This document shows positions 1 through 9,412 of a stretch of DNA of 64,000 nt, piece by piece. The notes under the pieces are model-generated. The model was not told where the DNA came from, searched no databases, and was given only the letters and a program-made list of their open reading frames with translations. Numbering within the stretch: position 1 is the stretch's first letter; every line of letters starts with the position of its first letter. The DNA comes from Kiritimatiellia bacterium (GTDB lineage: Bacteria; Verrucomicrobiota; Kiritimatiellia; UBA8416; YA12-FULL-48-11): the NCBI GenBank assembly GCA_028716365.1, contig JAQUPZ010000013.1, forward strand, positions 32,665 to 96,664, given 5' to 3'. The translations under genes and the position numbers were made by a program.

Positions 1-1527
1 CATCCAGTTTCCATCTGTACGTTGGAACGTTGCATTATAGTAAAGGACCGGCCTGCCGCCAAATTCAACGTATTTCAGGCGAGTCTTTGCATCTTTGATT
101 GGAAAGTTGACCGTTTGTGCCGACGGGTTGCTCATGATGATCCCGTTATAAGCAATCTCCCAGAATGGAATCGCACGGTCTATGAGCTCCGGAAACTTTC
201 CCATGATGTTAAAGGATGTATATAACGCGAAGTCGAGCGTGCCGGCAACATGGTCGAAAGGCCCTTCCGATTGGCTTGCGCCAAAGGTATCGCGCGCATG
301 CTGCATGATCTTGTTCATGTAAAATGCGTACTGGCGACGATTGCATGGGTGACGAAGATCGTGGCAGTCGTACGGAATTACACAGGACAGAACATCAAAG
401 AAGTGGGCGCCTTTGAAGCCGAGGTCATGGACCCTCGGCAGGTCTTTCTGGGCAAAATAATGCCACGACATTTGCGCACAAACATTATGTGTGCGTCCAC
501 CGCCCCAGACGGCATAAACCTGGAGTGAACCGTCAGGATTTTTGCAGACAATGTTGTCGGAATACGAATCTGCGATTGTGTAGGCGTCATTACTGTTTGA
601 CTGGCAGGTAACGAGGTAGCCGGCGTCCAGGATTTCCCTGATGAGCTCGCGTAATTTTGTTTCGCCGCCAAGTGTTGGCTCAACCGGGAACAGGTCGGGA
701 AGCCTGCCGTCGTCGCCGCCAATGTTCCAGCCCACGAGACAAAATTGGAGCTTTTCGATGCCGGCTTTTCTCGCCGCCGCTACAACCTGCTTCATCCTGT
801 CGAACGTAATGTATGCAGTCACCTTAGGTTCGTTGTCACGGGTCTGATATTCGATCGGGCTAGGCACAGGCTTCCATGCAAGGCGCGCACGGACTTCCAT
901 CGACTGCGAAATATAATCGAGCAGTGGATACTTTTTAACACGTTCCGCAAGCGGCTTTACGACCCCGCTTTCAAGCTTGAGCGCGCGATACAAACGCGCC
1001 ATGCCGGAGTAATTTGCATCGTTGCCCGTGAGTGTGTAGAAATCGATTTCAATATCTTCGTAAGGTTCAAAACCCATATCTTTAATCAGGTAGCGGGGAA
1101 AAACTTCGTACGCGCCACCCTTTGCGCGGGATTCAATGGTACAGTCATATTCGAGGCCGTTCATCACCGCAAGGAATGTTTTGTTCGGAGTTTTCATGCC
1201 GTAAAGCGGAAGCGGTATACTGCGCAGCGAGAATGAACCATTGTCTCGGGTAAATCTGCCAAGCATTCCGTTACCTATAACGAAATAGCCGTCGTCACCC
1301 TTCCTGGCTTTTGCAAAATCTGCAACAACTTCAATGTATTTTGTATTGCGGGGAATGTCCATGACGCGAAGAATGAATCGCGAATGTGTGTCGGAAATTT
1401 TTTTGAGTTCGACATTTTTGACAATCTCGCGATCGTCTATACGCTTTATTCTAAGTGTTACAGTTTCCGATGCCTGGAGCACACACACGCAGGCGACCAA
1501 CATCAAGCAGGTTAATATTGTTTTCAT
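1..1527 (-). CDS. Secreted glycosidase-like protein (DUF5696-like), 3' end outside window
   Basis: An open frame of 509 codons starts at the ATG at 1527 and runs off the left edge without a stop. The product begins with a typical signal peptide (MKTILTCLMLVACVCVLQA). A beta-rich region follows (about residues 20-200), then a TIM-barrel-like part with motifs such as LQFCLVGWNIGGDDGR and GAHFFDVLS, where acidic residues at strand ends resemble glycoside hydrolase active sites. The arrangement resembles DUF5696 proteins, which are predicted and not characterised glycosidases. The start is supported by the signal peptide; an AGAAAGA stretch upstream is only a weak ribosome site. The fold is inferred from motif style, and the substrate cannot be told. 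Confidence 0.7.
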   Translation of the reverse strand, partial: MKTILTCLMLVACVCVLQASETVTLRIKRIDDREIVKNVELKKISDTHSRFILRVMDIPRNTKYIEVVADFAKARKGDDGYFVIGNGMLGRFTRDNGSFSLRSIPLPLYGMKTPNKTFLAVMNGLEYDCTIESRAKGGAYEVFPRYLIKDMGFEPYEDIEIDFYTLTGNDANYSGMARLYRALKLESGVVKPLAERVKKYPLLDYISQSMEVRARLAWKPVPSPIEYQTRDNEPKVTAYITFDRMKQVVAAARKAGIEKLQFCLVGWNIGGDDGRLPDLFPVEPTLGGETKLRELIREILDAGYLVTCQSNSNDAYTIADSYSDNIVCKNPDGSLQVYAVWGGGRTHNVCAQMSWHYFAQKDLPRVHDLGFKGAHFFDVLSCVIPYDCHDLRHPCNRRQYAFYMNKIMQHARDTFGASQSEGPFDHVAGTLDFALYTSFNIMGKFPELIDRAIPFWEIAYNGIIMSNPSAQTVNFPIKDAKTRLKYVEFGGRPVLYYNATFQRTDGNWM

Positions 1528-1730
1528 GATACGATCTTTCTGTCAGGAGCTGTTGATCTGCTCCGTCAAAATTATACTAACAGGAAGTACAATGCTGTTC
1601 TTGGTCAATTTACCAGTGGAAGTTGGTTTATTTACCAGCCGACCGTTCCGTTCGTCCTGAAATGAAAATGGAGCGAGGCTGTGGTTAGGTGGCTCACCCC
1701 AAGGGTTCGCCCTGCTGATTTCAGAAACAC

Positions 1731-1749
1731 GCCGCTGAAAAACAGCGGC
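1731..1749 (-). terminator. Possible terminator hairpin
   Basis: GCCGCTG and CAGCGGC pair around a five-base A loop, 11 bases downstream of the stop of the double-esterase gene. The T-run after the stem is poor, so it may only stabilise the 3' end. The rest of the 1528-1760 gap shows no gene. Confidence 0.35.
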
Positions 1750-1760
1750 CATCATGGATA

Positions 1761-3806
1761 TCATTTCTTACAATTCTCAATGTCCCATTGTGTGGTGTAA
1801 TTCTTGATGAGGTCGACCACGGGTTTCGGATCCTCCAATCCATGCGGATGATGGTCACAATCCGGCTTGTGAAAAACAGTAATAGTGCCGCCCAGCGCCT
1901 TGTACCGCTGTTCGAGAATGGTTGAATTCGATTCCGGGGGAACAGATTTATCAACATCGCCTATTACATGAATCAGCGGAATACCGGCTTTGGCGATTGG
2001 ATCAAGACTGTCAACGGGATTCCCTTTATAGGCCAGCGCTTCGGCTTCATTTTTGAACCCGTAGAGTTCCAACAGTATTTTGATGCCCTTCTCGTCCCTT
2101 TTTCCCTTGGTCACGCCGAGAGGCCAACTCTTGAAATCACAGACCGGCGCATCACCGTAGATACAGATCACACGGTCGGGATGTGCCGCGGCAAAACGGT
2201 AGGCGTACAGGCCACCCCGGCTCACTCCGGTAAATGTTCCCTTGGTATTAAGGCCCTTTCCAACTATGTGCTTGTAGAACGCGTCCATGTGCGCCAATGC
2301 AGGCGGACTGCCGAGTGACATTGTACCGACCTTCATGTGAATGTGATAAAACCCCTCTTCCAACAGCTTCTCCGTGCCGGTACGTTGCGTAAAGGCCTCC
2401 GGCCATTCCGTACACCAGATCCAGTGATTTCCGGGACGCGGATTTTTGGGAACAGCCACCCAACACTCACATCCGTCAACCTTGAAGTGATGGCGCGTAA
2501 AACCGTGCCACGTGTCCGTTTTATCGGGCTGCCAGTCAATAGTTTTATTGAAAGCGCGGTCAGTGAAGGCGAGGTAACACTGCCAGTCGTACATCTCGAT
2601 CCCGTGTTCGAAAGGACGACGGTGATAGCCGAGATGCGTGCTCATCGAGGGCGACATTTCCGGCGGCCATTCGGTGGCGGGCAGACCGGGTAATCCCAGG
2701 AACTGCCAGACCGATTCGGCGGCTTTCACACTGAGGAACTCACCATAAGGGTCAAACCACTTGCCGGGGAAACCGGAAACGTAGAGCTTACGGGGAGCGC
2801 AGGCTGCGAGTAGCATGTGCTGGTCAAAGGGCATGGCAACCTCGTTATCGCTGTACTGGCGGAAATTACCGCAGAACCAGTACGGAAACATCTTGTTCTG
2901 GGTCGAGACATTTTCGCCGTAGTCACGCTTGGCGAGCGGCACGCCGCCCCCGCCGGTCTGATTGGGAATGACCACGGCAAAGCGTTCATCCTTCGCACCA
3001 GCGAGAAGTGCTGTCTTGGCAAGGCGTGAACATCCAACCGCCGCCACACGTTTGATATCGATGGCAGGTTCTTTTTCCAGCATATCCATGCCACGCATGA
3101 GTGCCCAGGCCCATGCAGCAATAGCCGTGGTGTTGTTACCGACACCAGGAACAGACGGCGGGAAAAGCACATGCACGCCGTTTGTATAGACATCTTTGTC
3201 ATCCGGGGCGATGTCACCATAACAGGCGGTGACCAGCGCGTAGCCGCGCGTGATGAGAGTCTCATAAGGCCAGCTCTTGGGATTCAATCCGCGGCTTTTC
3301 GCGGACGCGCAGTGATTGGTGATGAAATGCTTTGCATTGTCGCGAAGCCAGCCTTCGGTCATACGGATGGCGGGATCCGCGTCGATCTCCTGGTTACCAT
3401 AGTAGTTGAGGCCAATGTAAGCGGGAACGGGACCGGGAGCGTTTTTCGGGATAAAGAAAATCCAGTCAATCTTCGGACCGGTATTATCGTCCCGGAACCA
3501 CATACGAACCTGCTTGCATGTGGCGCGTCCGCTGAGAATATCGCTGCTTTCGAGCAACTCGAGACGCATTATGGCAGGACGAGGAGGAATCAGGCCATAC
3601 ATCTGGTCTTCAAAGAGGGCGAGGATTTCCAATCGCCGTTTCGGCCACTGGTCGGGAGATGTGAGTTTAATCCCATCCCGGAAAGTGAGCGGGTCAGGCA
3701 GGGTATAGGGAGGCACCTTCGATTCATCATAGTTTACAGGACGTGCAAGCGACACGAGCGTAAATACGCCGAACGTGAACAATAAAAACAAATTAAACGC
3801 CTTCAT
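1761..3806 (-). CDS. Secreted double esterase: CE15-like glucuronoyl esterase domain plus second alpha/beta-hydrolase domain
   Basis: 681 aa. The signal peptide starts at MKAFNLFLLF. An ATG 18 bases further upstream lies inside the F3 repeat, and CAGGGAC sits just before the chosen start. The first half (about residues 30-420) resembles bacterial glucuronoyl methylesterases (CE15): nucleophile elbow GCSRLAK near residue 260 and a likely catalytic His in STHLGYH. CE15 enzymes cut ester bonds between glucuronic acid and lignin or other alcohols. The second half (about 430-681) is another alpha/beta hydrolase, with nucleophile motif GVSRGG near residue 527 and a later GDVDKSVPP...CDHHPHG segment able to supply Asp and His. 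The canonical GCSRxG glycine is Ala here. Two hydrolase domains in one polypeptide is unusual. Export is likely; the exact substrates are unknown. Confidence 0.8.
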   Translation of the reverse strand: MKAFNLFLLFTFGVFTLVSLARPVNYDESKVPPYTLPDPLTFRDGIKLTSPDQWPKRRLEILALFEDQMYGLIPPRPAIMRLELLESSDILSGRATCKQVRMWFRDDNTGPKIDWIFFIPKNAPGPVPAYIGLNYYGNQEIDADPAIRMTEGWLRDNAKHFITNHCASAKSRGLNPKSWPYETLITRGYALVTACYGDIAPDDKDVYTNGVHVLFPPSVPGVGNNTTAIAAWAWALMRGMDMLEKEPAIDIKRVAAVGCSRLAKTALLAGAKDERFAVVIPNQTGGGGVPLAKRDYGENVSTQNKMFPYWFCGNFRQYSDNEVAMPFDQHMLLAACAPRKLYVSGFPGKWFDPYGEFLSVKAAESVWQFLGLPGLPATEWPPEMSPSMSTHLGYHRRPFEHGIEMYDWQCYLAFTDRAFNKTIDWQPDKTDTWHGFTRHHFKVDGCECWVAVPKNPRPGNHWIWCTEWPEAFTQRTGTEKLLEEGFYHIHMKVGTMSLGSPPALAHMDAFYKHIVGKGLNTKGTFTGVSRGGLYAYRFAAAHPDRVICIYGDAPVCDFKSWPLGVTKGKRDEKGIKILLELYGFKNEAEALAYKGNPVDSLDPIAKAGIPLIHVIGDVDKSVPPESNSTILEQRYKALGGTITVFHKPDCDHHPHGLEDPKPVVDLIKNYTTQWDIENCKK

Positions 3807-3814
3807 GTCCCTGG

Positions 3815-3870
3815 ATGAAAACATAAGTTTTGTCAGGCTTCAATTCGCATCTGGAGCTAATTTCAAAATT
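3815..3870 (-). promoter_or_regulatory. F3 promoter-like repeat, copy a
   Basis: On the minus strand, TTGAAG (3838-3843), 17 bases, then TTTCAT (3815-3820) with TG at the extended -10 position. The block up to about 3870 matches the copy at 27586-27642 almost base for base. If the -10 is right, transcription would begin within a few bases of the ATG at 3806, giving a leaderless or nearly leaderless message. Confidence 0.5.
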
Positions 3871-3897
3871 CATTATCGATTGATGGATTGTGAAATG

Positions 3898-4539
3898 CTA
3901 AGATACGTTCTCGGAATCTTTATTTACCCGGTTTTTCAGATTTGCACAAATAACCGGCCAGTAAAGCGACATCATACCTATCAGAAAAAAATATATGGTA
4001 CCCCAGGCAGGTGTAACGTGATAATTCAGTCGGCTGCTTCCTTCTTCCCTCCATGCAAAATCACTACTTACAATTCCATGATGCCACCCCAAGTCCGGTA
4101 ATGGAAGGACCACTGCTGGCATTATTGCAAGAAGGAATAAAACTATTGTAACGAACCATCTGAGCCAAAGTGTTTTAATTTGTCCTTCTGACGCATTCCG
4201 GAACGCTTTCATGGTGTCATAAATATGCCATGCAAAAAAAGGGATCGGCCAGATTGTCCGTGTAGCTCCTGCAGCAATAACAACAGCCACTATATATATA
4301 AGGAGAAGCCACATCGATACTTTCTCTTTCGCCACAAAAACAATGAAAACAGTTGAATGAACTGTAAGAAATTCAATGATAAGAATTAATGCACATCCCC
4401 TGAGTACATCATCAAAAATCAGCGGGTTTACCCAAATAAGCCAGAAATATAAAGACATGATAAATGCAGGGAATCCCATCTGTTGCATGTCCCCTTCCGT
4501 CTGCTCTGATTCCATTACATTTGCTTCCTGTATGGTCAT
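3898..4539 (-). CDS. Multi-pass membrane protein of unknown function
   Basis: 213 aa with about five hydrophobic segments (for example FPAFIMSLYFWLIWV, LLLIYIVAVVIAAG, WFVTIVLFLLAIMPAV, IYFFLIGMMSLYW) and a short polar N-terminus. No family is recognised. Its ATG overlaps the stop of the upstream ankyrin gene in an ATGA arrangement, so the two are probably translationally coupled and may work together at the membrane. Confidence 0.7.
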   Translation of the reverse strand: MTIQEANVMESEQTEGDMQQMGFPAFIMSLYFWLIWVNPLIFDDVLRGCALILIIEFLTVHSTVFIVFVAKEKVSMWLLLIYIVAVVIAAGATRTIWPIPFFAWHIYDTMKAFRNASEGQIKTLWLRWFVTIVLFLLAIMPAVVLPLPDLGWHHGIVSSDFAWREEGSSRLNYHVTPAWGTIYFFLIGMMSLYWPVICANLKNRVNKDSENVS

Positions 4540-5558
4540 CGTTTTTTCCCTTTTCTGCGAATAATGCCAGCTTCTATGCCGCCCTTTTGTTCCAGGAAAT
4601 TCAACAGTCCGGGGGATTTCTTTTTCTGTATGGCAAGAGACAATGGCGTGATTCCCTGTTCGGTTACAGCATTGATATCGGCGCCATGTTGAAGCAGAAT
4701 TCCGGCGATCTCAATTGCCCGGTTACTTTCCACGGCATCATGCATCGGTGTGGCACCAGTAAAATTAGTAGCATTTACCTGTGCCCCCCGATCAAGAAGC
4801 AGCCGTACCATGTCTGTTAAGGCCGCTTTTACTGCATAATGCAGAGGCGTATTCCCCTCCCTGTCGCGAATTTCAATTGAAACTCCTTTATCAAGCAGAA
4901 ACATCGCAACATTCTCATGATTGTGTTGTGCGGCATAATGTAAAGACGTTCTGCCAGTCTTGACATCTCCATGTACTGGAACAGCACCATGCTCAAATAG
5001 ATTACTTGCTATACCCAGCCAACCGCGCTCCGACGCAAGAATCAGTGGTGATTCCCCGTAATGATTGGTTGCATTCACGTTTGCACCGTATTCAATCAGC
5101 AATCCAACTACATTCGTCCGGGCAACACGACAGGCAATATGAAGCGGAGAGTTATTACGATTATCGCGGCTATTTGGATTGGCTCGATGTTCAAGCAGGT
5201 ATCTGGCTATTCCTTCGTAATTTTCGCTTACGGCTACCTGAAGCGGTGATTCATATCCTTCTTCTCCGTCCAACGAGGCACCTCGCGACAACAGCAGTTC
5301 TACCATATCCAGTCTTCCTGCTGATACCGCCTCATGCAACGGGGTTCTGGCGTTCCACATCTTGCGTGAATTACGGGTAATACCTATAAATGCCGGATTT
5401 GAATCCAGCATTTCTATGACTTTGTTCTTGTCACCTGTCCTTACAGCCCTGGCGAATTCCGGTTCCCTTATGCGGAACACATGCCATATAACAGCGTACG
5501 AAATCAGCACCGCCGCAAGGATAATCAACCGCAGTTTTTTTAAAGCACTGTCGTTCAT
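4536..5558 (-). CDS. Membrane-anchored ankyrin-repeat protein
   Basis: 340 aa. One N-terminal membrane helix (about residues 8-27) is followed by eight or nine ankyrin repeats with the usual TPLHxA...GxxxxVxxLLxxGA pattern, running to the C-terminus. Ankyrin stacks bind other proteins; here the stack probably faces the periplasm or cytoplasm from a single anchor. An upstream TTG would add one residue; the ATG at 5558 is chosen. It is coupled by ATGA overlap to a membrane protein, which may be its partner. No enzyme domain is visible. Confidence 0.85.
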   Translation of the reverse strand: MNDSALKKLRLIILAAVLISYAVIWHVFRIREPEFARAVRTGDKNKVIEMLDSNPAFIGITRNSRKMWNARTPLHEAVSAGRLDMVELLLSRGASLDGEEGYESPLQVAVSENYEGIARYLLEHRANPNSRDNRNNSPLHIACRVARTNVVGLLIEYGANVNATNHYGESPLILASERGWLGIASNLFEHGAVPVHGDVKTGRTSLHYAAQHNHENVAMFLLDKGVSIEIRDREGNTPLHYAVKAALTDMVRLLLDRGAQVNATNFTGATPMHDAVESNRAIEIAGILLQHGADINAVTEQGITPLSLAIQKKKSPGLLNFLEQKGGIEAGIIRRKGKKR

Positions 5559-5606
5559 CAATCGTCTCTACAAAAATTTACGATTAATCAGCGAATCAAT
5601 CTCCGT

Positions 5607-6797
5607 CTAAATTCCGACATTCCGGCGATATTCCTGCATGGTCATACCGAAATGCCGCTTGAACATACGGCGCAGATGGTCGTCCGTCTGATAACCGCTG
5701 CGGTCGGTGATTTCCCGGATTGAAAAATCTGTTTCGGTCATCAGTCTTTTGACGCGTTCGAGGCGTACGTTCTGAATCTCGTCCAGGATGGAATGTCTGC
5801 AGGTTTTCCTGAACCGTATTTCGGCCAGGCGGCGCGAAACTTTCAGATACGCGACCACATCCTTCACGCCGATACCTTCGCAGGCGTTGAGCTGGATGAA
5901 CTCGAGCGCACGGGCAATCAGCCGGTCCTGCACAGGCAGTACGGCGTGCGTTGACTGGCGCACCACGATTTTCTTCACCCCATAGGTCAGGTCGGTCTTG
6001 CGCCTGCGTTTGACGCGCATCTGTTCATCAAGAAGTTGCGCGGCCATGAACCCGCACTGCCCCATGTCGCATTCAATACTGGATAGAGTCGGATAACTGC
6101 CAAGGCAAAGTTGTTCGTCATTGTCCACTCCAAGAATGGCCACTTCATCCGGAACCTTTATACCATTTATGAGACATGTATCGAGCACCTGCCTGGCACG
6201 GATGTCCATCGCAGCGAACAGCGCAACCGGCTTGGGTAATGCTGCCAGCCACCGGGTAAGCTTTGCCTGCTCCACGGACCAGTCATTAATCTCCTGCCTG
6301 GTCAGGGATGGATAAATCCGGCAGGTGAACCCGGTCTTGCGCAAACGGTCGGCAAATCCCTGTCCGCGCCCGCGCGACCATAACCTGTCCAGCACCTCGC
6401 CAACGTAGGCAAAATTCCTGAAGCCCTGTTTCAAAAAATAATCTGCGGCCATCACACCAACACTGACGGCATCATTCCGAACAGTGGAGAAACGTGAAAA
6501 GGGCGAACCAGGCGCGAGGTGTCGCGGCAGTGGATCGATCAACACAAGCGGCACTTTTGTTCTGGCAAGAAGTTTCTCCATGTCGAACATGGATTGTCCG
6601 ACGATGATACCGTTTGCATTCCATGCTTCAAAATGGGCGAGTCGTTGTTCGCCTACACGGTTTTGTATGATGTGCAAATGCCAGGGGCCATAGAAACGGA
6701 CATATTTAAGAAGACCGTCCAGTTTCTGCCTGTCCGGCTGGACGCATGTCTCCAGGATCACCACAACACGAGGTACCTGTGTGAAGATTTTCGGCAT
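5607..6797 (-). CDS. XylR-type transcriptional regulator (LacI-like sensor plus AraC helix-turn-helix)
   Basis: 396 aa. Residues about 10-280 resemble the sugar-binding part of LacI/periplasmic-binding proteins (VVVILETC..., AILGVDNDEQLCLGSYPTLSSIECD). The C-terminal ~100 residues are an AraC-type double helix-turn-helix (VRLERVKRLMTETDFSIREITDRSGY...LRRMFKRHFG). This is the architecture of E. coli XylR. The ATG at 6797 is preceded by GGAAGA; a longer frame from 6881 has no ribosome site and would run through a palindrome at 6859-6894. The gene is divergent from the plus-strand glycan operon beginning at 6988, so it probably controls that operon in response to a sugar. Xylose itself is not implied. 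Confidence 0.85.
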   Translation of the reverse strand: MPKIFTQVPRVVVILETCVQPDRQKLDGLLKYVRFYGPWHLHIIQNRVGEQRLAHFEAWNANGIIVGQSMFDMEKLLARTKVPLVLIDPLPRHLAPGSPFSRFSTVRNDAVSVGVMAADYFLKQGFRNFAYVGEVLDRLWSRGRGQGFADRLRKTGFTCRIYPSLTRQEINDWSVEQAKLTRWLAALPKPVALFAAMDIRARQVLDTCLINGIKVPDEVAILGVDNDEQLCLGSYPTLSSIECDMGQCGFMAAQLLDEQMRVKRRRKTDLTYGVKKIVVRQSTHAVLPVQDRLIARALEFIQLNACEGIGVKDVVAYLKVSRRLAEIRFRKTCRHSILDEIQNVRLERVKRLMTETDFSIREITDRSGYQTDDHLRRMFKRHFGMTMQEYRRNVGI

Positions 6798-6858
6798 TGT
6801 CTTCCAATCGACTTGATTACTGTAAATATGGAATAACCGGAATATGTTTGGCAAGAAT

Positions 6859-6894
6859 GATTGCGCAAAATGCCGGATCATTTTGTGCGCAATC
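6859..6894. promoter_or_regulatory. Operator-like inverted repeat between divergent genes
   Basis: GATTGCGCAAAATG is followed by its near-perfect reverse complement CATTTTGTGCGCAATC, which carries two extra bases. It lies 62 bp upstream of the regulator start and 94 bp upstream of the DUF4838 gene. This is where an AraC/LacI-type regulator would act on both promoters. Binding is inferred. Confidence 0.5.
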
Positions 6895-6987
6895 GTGGGT
6901 GTTCATTCTTTACCAGGTGGTATATACTCCAACTATAAATTCTGAAGTTATTTTCCGGCACTACTGATCAAACATAAAGGGGCAACC

Positions 6988-9399
6988 ATGATGACAATAA
7001 AACTCCTAAGGATTGTTTATATCTTTTGTCTCCTGGTATTTGTTCTACCAGCCATCAGCTGGTCTGAGACTGCCGAAAAGTTCATCGCCAGTTCCGGCAA
7101 GTCAATCGCTACAATCGTAATCCCAGCAGAGGCTACCCCTGTCGAAAAAAGCGCAGCAAAGGAACTTAAATCCCATCTTGAAAAGGTAACAGGAGCACGA
7201 TTCAAAATTGTCGCAGAAACAACTTCCAAAAACGGACCACGGCTTATTGTGGGAAACACTGCCGTAACCCGCGAACTTGTACCGGATTTTGATCCGAAGA
7301 CAGCGGCCTACGACAGCATCGTGTTAAAGACCGTTAGAGATGACCTGATCCTGACCGGCCATCCGCGGCGTGGTCCCCTGTATGCGGTTTATACTTTCCT
7401 GGAGGACACCGTAGGCGTACGCTGGTGGACATCGGAAGAAACCTTCATTCCCCGTAAACCAATACTGCCTGTTCCAGTACTGAATATCCGTTATGCGCCG
7501 AAGTTACGTTTCCGTGAATCCTATTACCTGGACTCATTCAACGCACTCTTCAAGACGCGTCTGAAGGGAAACTTCTGCTCGCGTACACGTTACATGCTCG
7601 CGCCAATGGAGATGATTCCAGAAGCGTACGGCGGTAACCACAGGCTCATTCATTTCAAAGGCCGGAACTCCGCCTTCCATTCCTTTCACGAACTGCTGCC
7701 ACCCGCGAAGTATTTCAATGAACATCCCGAATGGTACAGCGAAATCAAGGGTAAACGTACCTATGACAAGGCACAGCTCTGTCTGACAAATGAAGAAATG
7801 CGCAAAGAACTTGTCCGGAACGCTCTGATACTGCTGCGCGAAGATCCTGGCGCTGACATGATTCAGATCAGTCAGAATGATCATCACGGACGATGCGAGT
7901 GCAAAGACTGCCTGGCTGTTGAAATAGAGGAAGGCGGCATTGGTACAGCATCCGGTCCCCTGCTCCGTTTCGTAAACCGCGTGGCCGAAGATCTTGAGAA
8001 AGAATTCCCGGATGTTTTTGTGGACACCTTTGCCTATACGTACACGCGTAAAGCGCCGGCAAAAATCAAGCCGCGTCATAATGTACTGATCCGGCTATGC
8101 GACATCGAGTGTTCCTTCCTGCAGCCGCTCGAGGGCAGCAAGGAGAACGCTTCCTTTGTCCATGACCTCGAGGAATGGAGCAAGATTGCCGGAGGTAATG
8201 TGTTCGCATGGGACTACGTGACCGATTTCACTTCCTACATGCTGCCCCATCCGAACCTGCGTGTGTTGGCCCCGAACATCCGCTTTTTTGTGAAAAACGG
8301 CGCGACGGGTCTTTTCGAGCAGGGTGATGCACTCTGCTCGGCAGGCGATTTCGTACGGTTGCGTCACTGGCTCATCTCACATCTGCTGTGGAATCCCGAT
8401 CTGGACGAGAACCGGCTGATAGATGACTTTCTCACTGGTTATTACGGCGAGAAAACGGGTATGGCTCTCAAACGTTATCTCACCTTCATCCATGATCGTG
8501 CCGAGGCATCTGGAGTCTATCTTGGTTGTTATCAGCAGAACGTAACGCGCTGGCTGGCCGCCGATGAAATTGTAGAAGCTACCCGGCTGATGAATACCGC
8601 TTTGAAGACTGCACAGGAAGAAGAGGCGCGTGATCCGAAAGGAAACAAAGGGCTGACAGACAAAATCATACGCGAGAAACTTTCTCTTGATCATGTCTGG
8701 CTGCTGAACTATTTCCCTCTCCGCCGTCAGGCAGCACTGACAGGACAGCCATTTATCGGACCGCCTGACTTACTAGAGGCCTGTCGAACGTGGATAAGTA
8801 CCTGTGACCGTTTCAAGGTTAAAGCTTATTGCGAAACCAATAAGAAAGAAACGTTCAAGGACTATAAAAAAAGTCTTCTTGAACAATGTCAACATGTTTC
8901 TGAGCCGGCATCAGTTCCGGATATCTGCAAGAATTTGCCCGGTGAAGCGTGGATGGACTGGCAGGAATTTGAATTCGACAGGCGTTCCCCGAAACAGGTA
9001 AGTGTTGTACGTGACGAAACCGCCTCCAACAAGTATGCAGTACGCATGCTCGGAGATCACAATATATGGGCGGTACAATTTCCTTTGATACGGTTCCCTG
9101 CAACAAACGGTACACCGGATCAATCTCCGCAAACCTGCCGGGTGTGCGCGTTTGTGCGATGCGAAGCCCCGGTTAAATCAGGAACTGCCATGACATTAGG
9201 TGTCTGGGATTTTAACGGGAAGAAAATGGTTGTCACCAGGACTGTTCCTGTTTCAGATGTTGATGGCAATTCATATCATCTCATTGATCTAGGGCGTGTT
9301 GAAATCAGGAAAGGGTGTTCATTCTGGGCGTCGCCGCCCAAACGCCCCGGAGAAGTCAAAGCGGTTTTTGTGGACCGTGTGGTTGTAATTAAAGAATAA
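6988..9399 (+). CDS. Secreted DUF4838 protein (predicted glycosidase-like)
   Basis: 803 aa. A signal peptide ends near SWSETAEKF. An N-terminal alpha/beta domain (about residues 25-165) of the type seen before alpha-glucuronidase and hexosaminidase barrels is followed by the DUF4838 region. That region has HPEWYSEIKGKR, ISQNDHHGRCECKDC and VFVDTFAYTYTRKAP, then a C-terminal beta domain. DUF4838 proteins occur with polysaccharide-degradation genes, but their reaction is not established as far as I know. AAAGGGGC precedes the ATG. This is the first gene of an operon facing away from the XylR-like regulator. Its last ~20 codons reappear downstream as a relict (11759-11830). Confidence 0.85.
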   Translation: MMTIKLLRIVYIFCLLVFVLPAISWSETAEKFIASSGKSIATIVIPAEATPVEKSAAKELKSHLEKVTGARFKIVAETTSKNGPRLIVGNTAVTRELVPDFDPKTAAYDSIVLKTVRDDLILTGHPRRGPLYAVYTFLEDTVGVRWWTSEETFIPRKPILPVPVLNIRYAPKLRFRESYYLDSFNALFKTRLKGNFCSRTRYMLAPMEMIPEAYGGNHRLIHFKGRNSAFHSFHELLPPAKYFNEHPEWYSEIKGKRTYDKAQLCLTNEEMRKELVRNALILLREDPGADMIQISQNDHHGRCECKDCLAVEIEEGGIGTASGPLLRFVNRVAEDLEKEFPDVFVDTFAYTYTRKAPAKIKPRHNVLIRLCDIECSFLQPLEGSKENASFVHDLEEWSKIAGGNVFAWDYVTDFTSYMLPHPNLRVLAPNIRFFVKNGATGLFEQGDALCSAGDFVRLRHWLISHLLWNPDLDENRLIDDFLTGYYGEKTGMALKRYLTFIHDRAEASGVYLGCYQQNVTRWLAADEIVEATRLMNTALKTAQEEEARDPKGNKGLTDKIIREKLSLDHVWLLNYFPLRRQAALTGQPFIGPPDLLEACRTWISTCDRFKVKAYCETNKKETFKDYKKSLLEQCQHVSEPASVPDICKNLPGEAWMDWQEFEFDRRSPKQVSVVRDETASNKYAVRMLGDHNIWAVQFPLIRFPATNGTPDQSPQTCRVCAFVRCEAPVKSGTAMTLGVWDFNGKKMVVTRTVPVSDVDGNSYHLIDLGRVEIRKGCSFWASPPKRPGEVKAVFVDRVVVIKE

Positions 9400-9412
9400 G
9401 AGGAGATCTATC

